In this document: in pieces, positions 12,968 to 24,485 of the stretch
Position numbering within the stretch: position 1 is the stretch's first letter
Layout of the letters: every line of letters begins with the position of its first letter
Assembly: GCA_036874045.1 (NCBI GenBank)
Contig: CM072345.1
Location: forward strand, 12,944,501 to 13,008,500
Origin: Cymodocea nodosa
Taxonomy: Eukaryota; Streptophyta; Magnoliopsida; Alismatales; Cymodoceaceae
Direction of reading: 5' to 3'
DNA length: 64,000 bases
Translations under genes and position numbers: made by a program
Notes under the pieces: model-generated
Database searches by the model: none
Seen by the model: only the letters and a program-made list of their open reading frames with translations
What the model was told of the DNA's origin: nothing

Positions 12968-15900
12968 ATGTCTCCGTCCCTCTCCACTGCCGCCACCTTC
13001 GTCGTCCCATCCAGAAACCTCCTGGTCCCTGCAGTAAAGTTCCACGGCGCCAATCGCCGACCACCACCGCCACCGCCACGAACCTTCGTCTGCTCTCTGC
13101 GCACTCCCACTCGAGCTGTGGCCACACCTCTCTCCGCCTCGTCTACTAAAACCCCCTACACTGTTCAGGACCAGGACGAGGCCGGAGAGGTACCATATTC
13201 CGTACCACCACTGCCAAGTCAGTCCTCTCCCCCCCTCTACTCTTCATCTCCGTTGATATGAATGAATTAGTTGCATTTGCGAAATAAAGGCTCCTCGCGG
13301 ACGCTGCTTATTAGATAGACATTCTGGTCCACAGCGGTAGATAGATTTGCTTGGGAGAGCATTCGATTGGTTGATGTAATTGATCTAATAATGTTCTTTT
13401 TCGAAATTGATTAACAGAAGAATGTCGGATGTGCTTTATTGTGAGAAGTTCTTCGGCTAGAAAAGTCCTTTTTTCAAAAACTCGTTTTTTGTTCATTTTC
13501 TATAAGAAAAATGGGTTAAGTATTAAGTTTTCTTTTTGTTGCGTAGACTAACAAAGGATAGCTGCAGTCATTGGGTGGAACCTCAATTGGGTATTCTTTA
13601 TCCTGTTTCTACCGTACGTCTGTATGAATTGCTGTTATTATGTGGATATGCCTTAGAGAGATGAAAATGTTATTTGAAAATGGCCTTGTGTCTGTAAATG
13701 AATTTGTCTTGATTTTTGTGACATGTTCAAGGCTGATTGTTAAATAACCTTTGTTTTTACCTGCATGAGTTATTTCAGTTTTGAATTGCTTTACTTGCTA
13801 CGTTTCTACTTCTAACAACTTGAATTCTGTTCCAGACTGGGGAGATTTTTCCAATCACGTTTATGGAGAGTGGGATGAGCATGGGGCAGAGTTTACTAAT
13901 GACGGAATTCCCATTGAACTTCCTGAGAATATTGCCCCTGATGCTTTTAGGGAATGGGGAGTTCAGGTGTTTGATTGGCAGACTCAATGCTCTACCCATG
14001 CTGACACTTCAACGCCAAAACACACATATAAGCTACTTCCAACGGCTGGTTTTCAACCTGATGCTGCTAAAAGACATAGTTTGGAGGAGAGGACAGTAGG
14101 TGGGATTGATAACATGGTATCCAGCTTTGCACATAACCAGGGAGGGCATTATGTTTCTGTCTGGAACTCGAATGATGTTAATGGTGGGAGAATTTTTGAG
14201 CTTGAGCAGTGCTTGTTTGGTCCAAGAGATCAGGAAGCCCACATGAGTGTAATTCAGGAAGCCAAGATGAGGGTATAATGCTTTTCTAATTTTGTCCATC
14301 AAAGACATTTACATGAGTAAATCCCAACCTCTGTCGTATGAAGATCAACATAACAACCACAAGTCTGCCATGTCTACATGCAGGAATGTTGTACTACAAT
14401 AATTGGCTGGTTTCTTTTCTTCCAAAAGGGTTTCTTTAGTCCAGATTATTTCAATGATTTGATGTGGCCTATATGACCATCATAATTAGCAAATTTTGAT
14501 TAATGATCATGATTTAGTAATGCCTATAATATCTTACAATGAATTACCACCAAGTGATTGACTCAGAATTAATCATATATAATATTTCAATCCACAATAT
14601 AAGGAAATAAACAAATTCAACATATTTCTTCTTGCCATTGTTTATTAGTACTCACCCTAAATGCCCACTTTGAGTACCTCATGTAATTATTGTTATTCAG
14701 TCTTTGTTTTCTTAATTCAATTCCGTTCACTGAAGTGGCACATGTTACTTTTGTATTGTATGTGTTTAAAATTTTGTAATTTCTTTCTAGATATTTACTG
14801 CTGTTAAACTTATATATCAACAATGGTGGTTCTGATTTTTAAATCTCAAGAATTTAATGCCATATTTCTTTGTCTCAGTTTAAAAGGAATACTGGCTCAA
14901 GTTTTTTCATAGGCTTCTTATCTCTTGTGTTCACCATTTTGGTGGTCGTTGCAAGGAAAATTATAGTGAGAAAAAGCAAACAAAATCACCAGGGTTCTGT
15001 TGCTGATCTTGTGAAGCGGGGCCAGCTGCGATCTGATAGAAGAGGCTTGTATGTCTCTTATTCATATATGTTTTCTACTTTTGGATGTGCAGTTTATCGA
15101 AAAAACTTGTGTGGTGAGGGTGGGACCTTAGGAGTTGCAAAAAGTCTTGACATGTACATTCCATATTAGTTTCAGATGTTGATTCCCTTCTTATTGTTTC
15201 TGGTTTATTGTCAATTGGATTTAAGCATGGATTGTCGTTTGTATTTTAACAACAATTTTCAAAAATTATTCTCTATATTTTTGTTGGATACATGTCTGGA
15301 AATTTTCACCAAAGTAACTTTTAGGAAGTTCATATTTTCCTTGTGCCATATTAGAGAAATATTTCTTGTGTATGTTTAAAAATTTCAAACTCAGAAGGTT
15401 ATGGCCATCCCCAAAGGTACTACGATATTGTGCCATGATTCATTCTATAGCTGTACCTGTTATATACTGGCCTTATCGAAACATATAAGAATGTAAGATC
15501 ATGGTTTGATGTAATTTGATTGTAGATTAGTATATCATGATTATGGTATCTATTGTATGATTTAATGGTATGCAAACCAGGCATGGAATCAAATTTCTGA
15601 TGCACATTTTTAGGTCCTAATTTTGCTCTTTTATAGATGCTCACTCATATCTCCTTTATCTTTTATAGATCGAAACCTCTCAAGTATGAAGATCCTTTTA
15701 ATAACCCTTTGGTCAAAAGGGGTAAAAACAACTCGACATTGGAATTTTGTGGAAAAGTTTATCGTATAGCTCCAGTGACCCTTACTGAAGAGCAGCAGTC
15801 CAACCATCAAAAGCGGCGGTCACATGCATATAATTGGAAAAGACCAACCACATTTCTCAAAGAAGGTGATGACATACCACCAGATGTTGACCCTGATAGG

Positions 15901-17363
15901 GTAAGGTGGATTCCAGCGAACCATCCTTTTGCCACAACAATGAGTGACATTGATGAGAAAATGGCTCAAAGCAATGTTAATCAAAAGGATGGGGTTCCAT
16001 TTCGAATCAGAGCTGAGCATGAAGCATTGCAAAGAAAACTAGAGGCATTACAAAGTGTAGGTGACTAGAAAATCACATCCCTCTCTCATACACTATTCTT
16101 GGCATACTTTTATATATAAATTTATGATGATACTCAAGTCACATTCATGACATTTTACAGGAATATATCCTGGATCCCTAAAAAATTTTAAAAACTTTCA
16201 TTTAATAATTTTGCATGATGGCTATGATATTTTACAGTCTATTTACGGGAAACAATGGATGTTGCATGTTTCTGTGTCATTAGCATCTAAGTTGTTATGG
16301 GCTCTTAGGTATATCACTGTTGGATTGCAGTAGAAGACTTGCAAGTTTTCTCAACCGAGCTGCTGATATAGTAACGCTAATCCTAAATGCTAGCATTTAC
16401 TGATACATTCAAGGGGCAAATAGAAACCGTTGATTGACACTGGCATGTACTACCTGTATATATTTGTTTATATGCTATTTGTAAGGTTTCATGAAAAATG
16501 AAGCATGCCATCCTATAAACGTGCATCTTATTTGCTTGAATTTGATAATCATTAAATGATGCAAAATACGTGGAACCAAATGCGACATGTCTTTTGATAT
16601 TAGTTCACAAAATTCTTAAATTTTCTATTTAATATTTATGTCTTGTTTCAAGTAAAAGTATATAATACATTTAGTGTTCATTTATATTATTTGTTTTTCT
16701 TATACTATTTGTGATTTTAATAATGAAGTGACTTGTGTTTAAGTATTTTTCTTAATTAAATTTAATTCTGAGTTATAAAAATAGAGTACGTTATTTCATC
16801 CAATGTAAAAAGTGACTTTTTTCATAAGTTTTTTTAAATTTCATGTGTTTACATAAAAATATAATTTATTTTGTAGTATTCCACCTCTTAGCATCTGTGT
16901 TCTAATATTCCTTCATCTATTATTTAACATTCTATGAAATATTACTCTATAAAAATTATTATTTTCTGTTTTCATCTATCCATAAATTTTCATTAATAAG
17001 TTGTTACTTTGTCTCACTTTGTAGGAAATAATTCTTATGATGCTTATTTTAAGTACAGAAAAATTTATTATGAAAAAGATAATTATCAACTTTCTTTTGT
17101 TTTGTCTTCTTCGAAGCATGCATTGATAATCTTAGTAGCCATATGATAAATCCGTGTTGCAGGAGCAAAAGCTGAACAAGGTGGCACCCACTGCCAACAA
17201 TTTTCGTGATTTTGGAACACAGCTGAGCTCTCAAGAACAAAAAGAGCAGCAAGAAAGAAGCACACATGTTGACGAGCAGTATAATCATCCAACTAAAGCA
17301 TCAGAACCAGATGCCTATGGTTCCAACAATCAATCTTCATTGGAAGATGGAGAAGCACATTGA
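12968..17363 (+). CDS. Putative chimera: DUF3598-like N-terminal half joined to MCD1-like C-terminal half
   Basis: Proposed exons 12968..13217, 13836..14272, 14879..15048, 15669..16056, 17163..17363; all junctions are phase-compatible and give 481 aa. Exons 1-2 encode a transit-peptide-like N terminus (MSPSLSTAATFVVPSRN) and about 145 residues matching the gene at 39584-42756. That match stops mid-exon at about 14256, just after VIQ. Exons 3-5 belong to another family: a membrane segment (FFIGFLSLVFTILVVVARK), SVADLVKRGQLRSDRRG, PLKYEDPFNNPLVKRGK, IPPDVDPDRVRWIPANHPF and GVPFRIRAEHEALQRKLEAL. I recognise these as MULTIPLE CHLOROPLAST DIVISION SITE 1-like, an inner-envelope division-site protein. 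I find no MCD1 first exon between 14280 and 14878 or upstream. Alternatives: two abutting genes, or a truncated duplicate plus an MCD1 gene with an unseen first exon. The exons are secure; the joining is inference. Confidence 0.55.
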
Positions 17364-19001
17364 AGCTAGCATATATTTTGAAGGTGGGAGGCCAGACGAT
17401 GCTCAGCTCTTCCAACTGCCTAACCATTTGCTGCAAGAGGTTTCATTTTGTATTATCCAAATATCCAATCTTTTAAGTAAAAGTGCCACCAAATCAAAGC
17501 CTCCAAACCGAAATAAGCATGGGCAGATCATATTCTCATTTCACGATTCATGCCATCCTTCTTTCTCCTTTGAATTGAATCAATATTTACCTTTATTCAT
17601 CTGAGAGAAACCTTGGGTTATTGTGGTTGTAAGTTCGTGCTAGCTTTTGGAGTAGTTGTGATTCTGTGCACTAGGAATTTGCTGCTAAGTCTTTTGTGTT
17701 GACTTGTGTGGCAGGAGGGCAGTGTAGCTTTTCATGTTCAACAATGAACCGTGGAGCCCAATCTTCTGGTTGGTAACTGCCAGTCAATTATATGCATTTG
17801 GGGAGAGGTAGGATTCAAAATTCATTTAAAGATGGGTTGAGTGTGATTGTATGCCACATGAGGCACTCCAGATGCCTGATGGATTCTATGCAATTGAGGA
17901 ACCTGTAGCTCGACTATTATTTCTTTCTCTGAAATGAAGTGCTAGTACTATTATTAATGGTACTAGCATAATTCACGTGTAAATTATACAACATATGGTT
18001 CGAAAGATGAAGGGTGAGATAAAGATGGTTTTAGTTCAGAGGATAGAATGGGAGTAATCTGCGATTTGGCTAGAAGAAATGGTTTAATTTGCCTGTGATT
18101 TCCTCGAAGCTCACAAATGCTAAAGGAGTTTCTTCTGGCTCAGAAAGACTGGTTTACTTGGATTCACTTATTTCTTATCTTTTTGCAATGGTTTATATTT
18201 TCTTGATAACGGTAGTATTTTTGTCTAAATTGGAACCTAAAATTTTATTTTCTTAAAAGTTCCTGTAAGATAAGAAAAGACTTGCACCATCCGTTGTTGG
18301 CTGATGATGAGGTTGATCGGTAACGAATTTTTCGTACTTTAATGTTTTTCAATGATCACTATGAATTCTATCATTTATATGTTAAATTATTTTTATACTT
18401 TAACTTAAAAAGCTGTAAATTGAAATAAAAATGTTAAATAAGAAAAAAAAATATTATATTAACTTATGTTTTCCGGTGATTTTGAGAAAGTCAATGGATT
18501 CACTTGTATATATATATGTCTGCTTCGGTGGACTTGAGGCTCACGTTTCCAGGTTTCAGATGATGATCAAATTTTGATTACTTGGATCCTATTACCACTT
18601 TAGATGTATCTTCCACCGGGAATAGTTTGCGTAAATCGTTGAGTTCACACATGCGTGTCTACATTCCATTTCCATGAATGCATTTGTTCCTCGCAGCTTG
18701 GCCGGACGTTATCAATGCTTTACTGATCTCCAAATGGGAAGAAACGAGAGCCGTAGAAAAAGCTGAACGAAAGCCGAAAGAACAAAAGCGAGTTGTGAAG
18801 ATTTTCCTTTTCCCAACATACATGAAATGTGATGCCAGCTATCATTCTCATTAACCAAAGTAGACAGTTTTTACATATCCATTAAGGATGGCAAACAGGC
18901 TACACGCAGACGTAGGATAAGGTGACATCGGATTCTGCAGCTGCACCTGCAAGAAATACAACACGAGCCAATGGTGCGCTGAACACCAAAACGTTTCGTT
19001 T
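17364..19001. other. Convergent spacer, chimeric gene / small membrane protein
   Basis: 3' UTR zones of two converging genes and AT-rich DNA. No coding similarity seen. A 25-bp-scale motif (gctaaaggagtttcttc) near 18118 recurs near 19808; its meaning is unknown. Confidence 0.5.
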
Positions 19002-21455
19002 TCATCCTGAAGGGGGGTGAATGATCAAGCCTACAAGCCACATAAGAATTGATCCAACAACGAAGCAGAAAAGCAGGAAAACAACGGCTCCAGCCAATAT
19101 GGTTAACAACGGTGGGCCACTGTTGCCGGTGCTTGGACTGTTGCTATCATCTTTGTCCCTGGCGGAGGTTCCATCAGGGGCATTGTTGTTAGATGCGTGT
19201 GTTGCGAATTCTCTCCTTGGATGAGTTTCCGCAGCTCTTCCATGGCTCGAAATTGAACTTTGTAGGCTGAAATACAATCAAAAGATAATGAAAGCAACCT
19301 TGAAATGTTAATTATTCTACAAACGGCAAACTTGAAATGTTATGCCATGCAAGGGATGAAGCCTTAAGTGGCATTTTCAAATCATTATTTCATTTAGGGT
19401 GGTGCACTCAACCAGTGGCTGTCTGATATTGAGGTTTGGGGTAGTGCACTCAAGAAACAGTTGTTTTTGCTAAACAGAAATTTAAACTCGAAAAAATTTC
19501 CAAATACATTTCTTGCATTGGAAACTTTACCAATGGTGAACTAAAATTAAGATTTACACAAATTTTGTCTTCTCCAGAGTCATTATACTTTGAATGGAAC
19601 TTCAATAGTCAGTCAGAATAGCTTCCAAGCGTCCTTGCATAGGGATAACGGTCCAGGTGATTTGCAAGTCCCAGGCTACCAGCTGATCTGCCTAAATTTG
19701 CAGGAAACCTTATGATCCTAATCAAAATCATAAGCAGAAAATAGAGGTAGACAAATGCGCTAGTAGTCTATTAGGGGCATATACGGCACACTGCTTAATA
19801 TTTGATTGCTAAAGGAGTTTCTTCCGGTTCACAGACACCAAAGAATATCGAAGAACAAGACCATGTACACTTGTAGGCGGTGATACCCAGAGACAAGCTC
19901 ATGTAAGCCGACGATAACACAGCCAAGTAGGAAGATTGCCTTGGAATACTCGGCACGTAATTTTATCCGGTTGTCTCATCCTTTCTCAAATCTATACCTT
20001 TCATTAACCGGAGATGTAGCTGGGACCGGACTGACATTTGGATCTGCCACTCTAAAACTGCCCATGTTAAAAACTCAAAAAATATTTTAATAATAGAATT
20101 AATACAGAATATGTAAGTTTCCTTACCAATAATTAATCGCTATCCATTATCTTCTTATTTTCTCTCTCCTTCTCTCTAACCAATATTTTTTAATTCTTTT
20201 TCACAACATGCAAGAGCATGTACATTTTACTTATGCTTCGTTTGGTTCAGATTTATGATAACCCACCGTTGTTGCTGACTTCTCTTTTTCAAAGTTGAAA
20301 TCCGAATCGGGTTCTTCGTTCTCTTCTCTAGTTCTTCCTTCCTCAAGGTTTGGTGAAGAAGATTGGGGCTCCAAGATAAAGATGAAGGTGCACAAACAAT
20401 TGAGGCTTCTTCAGTTGTTCATGGCGAAATGAAGATGCACAAACAGTAGCAAAATTGATGGTGCCACCAAAGGATTCAAGTTAAGTGGTTCTCTTTCAGA
20501 GGGAGAGGAGGTCGTGGATGCACACTTCTCATCGCAATCACAAATGCCTATTTGCAGCGAACGCAAGCGATCAGGCGAAATGGGAAGAACCCACAAAGGA
20601 AGGGACGGGGAAGAGCTTCTTCTTCCGACAAGTGAGCATGCGGGCAAGCAAAACCAGTGAGGAGTGGTCGCGAGGGGTTGCAACAACTTCAAAAGGACGA
20701 ACTGAGGCAAACATAAAAGATTGAGGGAAATTATTTCTCCCCATCTCTTTTCCCTTCGTTTCCCTTCATCTCTTTGATGTACAAACCCCCCAATCACATG
20801 CTGATAGACTGCTATTTAATATTTTCAAATCCGTGGGATCTCAAACACATTCCACCAATCCAACAAATAAACAGTAGATGGCAATCAATTGTCAATGGCT
20901 GGCACTCGTTAGACTGATCAAATGAGTCAAATGAATCCTACACTGAAGAATAATGTAGGAATTTCATTCTCGTCTGTTTCGTTGATTGCAATATAATTCT
21001 AAGCATTTGACTAATTTGATCACTCACACAATCTTTCTCCCAAAAATGCTACTTCCCTAGGTTTTGATAGAATACTTCAATTACCAATGGTAACCACTAG
21101 AAATCAAGTAAACCTCGAAGAACACCTTTCTGAACTGCGGCAAATCCATCGTCTATCCAGCTTCTACCAAAGAAGGCACATTTGCAAACAATGCATGGAG
21201 AAACTAAGATAAAGTAAAAGAGAATATGATCTTCCAAACCCTAAAAACCTTAAAAAAGGAAAACAGAGACTGCAAATCAGGAGAGAAAAAAAAGGAAGAG
21301 AAGTTTGGCAATGGTTCTTACACGGAGGAACGCCGGAAGTTAGGTGACCTTTTGCCGATAGAGATGGCGGGGGCTTGAGCTCTGGAAGTGGGCGTGCGGG
21401 GCAGAGGGCGGGGGAAGGCGGTGGCCGCGCATCGAAAGGATGAGGACGTGGCCAT
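19002..21455 (-). CDS. Small single-pass membrane protein, probably plastid-targeted
   Basis: Two exons, 21455..21322 and 19266..19002, join in phase (133 codons, 132 aa). The donor is GT|gtaaga and the acceptor is tttcag|CC. Exon 1 (MATSSSFRCAATAFPRPLPR...) is Ser/Ala/Arg-rich without acidic residues, as in chloroplast transit peptides. Exon 2 has a polar stretch (ASNNNAPDGTSARDKDDSN) and then one hydrophobic helix of about 25 residues (LLTILAGAVVFLLFCFVVG... to LVGLII), ending in HPPSG. That predicts a C-terminally anchored thylakoid or envelope protein. I do not recognise the family and propose no function. The intron is 2.05 kb and contains a GC-richer island at about 20340-20790. A start in exon 2 would lack the targeting sequence, which favours the two-exon model. 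Confidence 0.65.
19267..21321 (-). other. Large intron of the small membrane-protein gene
   Basis: About 2.05 kb. Mostly AT-rich, but 20340-20790 is richer in G+C with open frames on both strands (128 codons minus, 79 codons plus). Neither frame resembles a known protein. Nothing else recognised. Confidence 0.5.
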
Positions 21456-22100
21456 GGACGAGGAGGCGCGGAGGGCGATGCTCACTGTTGAGTACTGATC
21501 TCAAACGCTATCTGAATCTAATGGTTCCTCCACTGGAAGATCTCGTCACGATTTATTTATATATATATATATATAATTTAAAGTTACGGTTTGAAGGGTT
21601 GAAACTAAATTCTAAATAAGTCAGTCGGTTAAAGTTGTATAATTTCAAATTTCATACCAAAGCTTAAATCTTGGTGGCAACGTCCTTTTCCTTTTACTAA
21701 TTTCAAAAAAGAGTGAACCTTAAAAGATTCTAAAATTGAAGGAATTCTCGTTGATGTTCAATGAGATTAATTGAAAAGTAATAATACGAGGCTCAACGTT
21801 TTCCTTTTCAAATAGGTCAATAATATAACCAGATCAACTTGAAAAAAGGGTTTTGAAGTTTCTAACTTCCATTGGAACAGAAGTTGTACATGTGTAACTT
21901 TCCAAATTCCACATCGCATGCTTGCAACATAAACAACACTTTTTGGATCTCCCGACAAACATTCTCATCAGCAAATGTGAACTGTTTGTCAGGAAAATAT
22001 AAATGATATCAAAGAATCGTTACATTAAAGCCACCACGAAGGGGAAGAGAGGCATCGTGTTCTGTACATCTCTTGCTTTAAAATTACTGTGCTGGAATGT

Positions 22101-24485
22101 TCACATGGTACACCGATTTCCAACATCTTTCTTTGCTGCAATGACTTCTGCAAATGCCATTTGCAGGGCATCTTTGGCAACTTTGTAACTGTCCATGGAT
22201 GAAGCTCCCTCTTTTGCATACTTGGTAGCATCACGGCAGAGGTCATTATACCTGACACATTCATCTAACACAAAACCATTTTTTGCGTTCTTAGTCCACC
22301 GCTTCAAGATGCAATCTTCCGGAAGCGACCGTACTCCAACCGTCAAGAAAACTCGCAGGAGATGTCTACAAACTAAGCCAGAAACTTCAAACTTGCGGCA
22401 ACTACAGCTCCCTTTCTTGTCAGAAGTGTTGTAGGTGACCATGCATGCCGTGCGAGGATCCTCATCTCTTGCGACGCAATACTTAATGATATTGCCATCT
22501 TCAATTTTATTCACAAAGTACGCCAAGGACTGGAGAAATTCATCCTGAAATAAGTCGAACACTGTTCTTGTGTAGAATTCTGCTGCATGTTTTAACATTA
22601 GTGTTGGAATTTTCAAAACTGGTTTAGTGTACATGTTTGCAAAGTCTTCTAGGGCTTCATTCTCGGACCAGCAGGTCAGAGCTTGCTCAAGCAAAGAAAT
22701 AAACACAAGTAAGGATGTCTTCGTATTAAAGAACTTCTCAAAAAATTTATTCAAGCTTTCTGGCCTTTGAGTGGTGGAAATTTCTGCAGAAAAAGCGTCC
22801 TTCAAATACACTGAAACCCACAGGTGACGTATATCATATATTGACTGCAACCATGTGTTCTCCCTGAGTTCGTATTTATCAATAATCGAATTCCAATTGG
22901 ATTCAAATGCTTCAGTTGTTTCAGACTGGTTAATACAGTTCTCAAATTCATCTTCAAAGCTTCCGTATGTAGCATATATGTTGGACAGATTTTCCCTGCA
23001 TTTACTGAGAATATGCCATTTGCTGAGTCTATGACGAGTATTAGGAAATACCTTTGAGACAGCTATACTTATTATCTCGTTTTGTTCGGTAATCAATGAG
23101 ATTGGAGGACGCCCGCACATTGCCATCAACCAATTTTCAAATAACCAGATATATGAAGATTCACTCTCATCTGTAAGCAGTGCACATCCAAAAATAACAG
23201 ACTGCAGGTGATGATTCACACCTGTGAATGTCACAAATGGCATCATGTCCTTGTTACCCTTATAGAGGGTATCAAAAGCGACAGCATCCCCAAAACAGTA
23301 ATAAGCCATTTTAGCTTTAGCATCAGCCCAGAAAATATTGGTCAGACAATTGTTTTTGTCAACCTGAAAGGCAAAGAAGAAAGCAGGATTCTCGGCTTGC
23401 ATCCTTTTAAAATATTCTAGCAAGTTTTGTGTGTCTTCAAACCCTCCCAAGATGTTTTGCTGATTCTCTCTATTTTCATTCCTAACATCCTGATCATTAG
23501 TTGTAACATGGTTAGCTCCCTCAATTGTTTCACCTAGCTGCAGAGCGGAATTGGTTGGTGTTACTGTTTTTTCACGTGTGGTAGAACTACTTTTGGCCAG
23601 AACAACCACCTCACTTTGAGATTGGATGTAATGCACCTTACTAGGAGCAACTGCTAAAGAATGAGTATGTTCTGTGACAAGCTTTGAAACAACCCATCTG
23701 TCAAATTCTTTCTTAATCACCTCAAACATTGCTTTGCAGCCTTCCCTTGTTGGTGCTCGGGTTCGCTTTCTTTTGATGTCATCATCATTTTCTTCACATG
23801 GGCTAAATCCCTCTTTTGTGCAGACAAAGCGTCGCATGACAAAGGATTCATCTCGAGTTGAACGACGAGACAACCTTATGCGCACATCAAATCCCATACG
23901 ACTGGCATATGCATAGTAAAATGTCTGTGCATCCTCATGGGAATTGAATTCCATTCCAAGGAATGGCTCAAGATGAGCATACTCCTCTGGTGCAACATAG
24001 CGGACCCTACTTGGTGGAGCCACAGCATGATTATGATCCTTTACAAACTTAGTAGCTACCCATCTGCCATAATACTTTTGAATCACCTCAATCATAGCAT
24101 TGCAACCTTCTCTAATGGTTGCTCTTTTTCTTTTCTTCTTTCCATCGTCAAAGTTATCCTTTTTTGTATGAAAACCCTCCTTTGAACAAACAAACCGGCG
24201 CATAATAATGGACTCATCATTCCTTGAACGTCGAGACTTGCTAATACGAACAGAAAACCCAATCCGGCTAGCATAAGCCATGTAGAACAGTTTTGCTGCC
24301 TCCTCAGATTCAAACTCCATGCCAACAAATGGTTCTGCCATCTCTGTGTTATGCTCAAGTGGGATGGGATTCCCAGCTTCACCTATATGTATACTAGCAT
24401 CCATTGACATTTGCTGTGCACTGTCATCATTGAGATCAACATCATCCCTCATTGATCCATCATCTTCGCTAGAGGAACTCTCCAT
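22101..24485 (-). CDS. FAR1-related sequence protein (domesticated MULE transposase)
   Basis: Intronless 794-codon frame, a member of the FHY3/FAR1/FRS transcription-factor family derived from Mutator-like transposases; it acts in the nucleus. Order seen: acidic N terminus; two consecutive FAR1 zinc-finger DNA-binding domains (about 50-155 and 170-275), each with the pattern FVGMEF or FLGMEF, FYMAYASR or FYYAYASR, RRFVCSKEGF or RRFVCTKEGF, and H.H; then a MULE transposase core (about 395-500, VAFDTLYKGN, FGCALLTDES, TRHRLSKWHIL); and a SWIM zinc finger (about 690-715, CSCRKFEVSGLVCRHLLRVF). Two FAR1 domains resemble FRS5/7-type members. The expected TDQD at the second catalytic Asp reads TEQN here, so transposase chemistry is presumably lost. 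A 5' UTR exon near 24988-25260 with an intron 24561-24987 is likely. Confidence 0.93.
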   Translation of the reverse strand: MESSSSEDDGSMRDDVDLNDDSAQQMSMDASIHIGEAGNPIPLEHNTEMAEPFVGMEFESEEAAKLFYMAYASRIGFSVRISKSRRSRNDESIIMRRFVCSKEGFHTKKDNFDDGKKKRKRATIREGCNAMIEVIQKYYGRWVATKFVKDHNHAVAPPSRVRYVAPEEYAHLEPFLGMEFNSHEDAQTFYYAYASRMGFDVRIRLSRRSTRDESFVMRRFVCTKEGFSPCEENDDDIKRKRTRAPTREGCKAMFEVIKKEFDRWVVSKLVTEHTHSLAVAPSKVHYIQSQSEVVVLAKSSSTTREKTVTPTNSALQLGETIEGANHVTTNDQDVRNENRENQQNILGGFEDTQNLLEYFKRMQAENPAFFFAFQVDKNNCLTNIFWADAKAKMAYYCFGDAVAFDTLYKGNKDMMPFVTFTGVNHHLQSVIFGCALLTDESESSYIWLFENWLMAMCGRPPISLITEQNEIISIAVSKVFPNTRHRLSKWHILSKCRENLSNIYATYGSFEDEFENCINQSETTEAFESNWNSIIDKYELRENTWLQSIYDIRHLWVSVYLKDAFSAEISTTQRPESLNKFFEKFFNTKTSLLVFISLLEQALTCWSENEALEDFANMYTKPVLKIPTLMLKHAAEFYTRTVFDLFQDEFLQSLAYFVNKIEDGNIIKYCVARDEDPRTACMVTYNTSDKKGSCSCRKFEVSGLVCRHLLRVFLTVGVRSLPEDCILKRWTKNAKNGFVLDECVRYNDLCRDATKYAKEGASSMDSYKVAKDALQMAFAEVIAAKKDVGNRCTM

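Noticed and set aside
20411-20797. 128-codon minus-strand ORF
   Set aside because: Lies within the intron of the small membrane-protein gene, has no recognisable domain, and an overlapping plus-strand frame is equally open.
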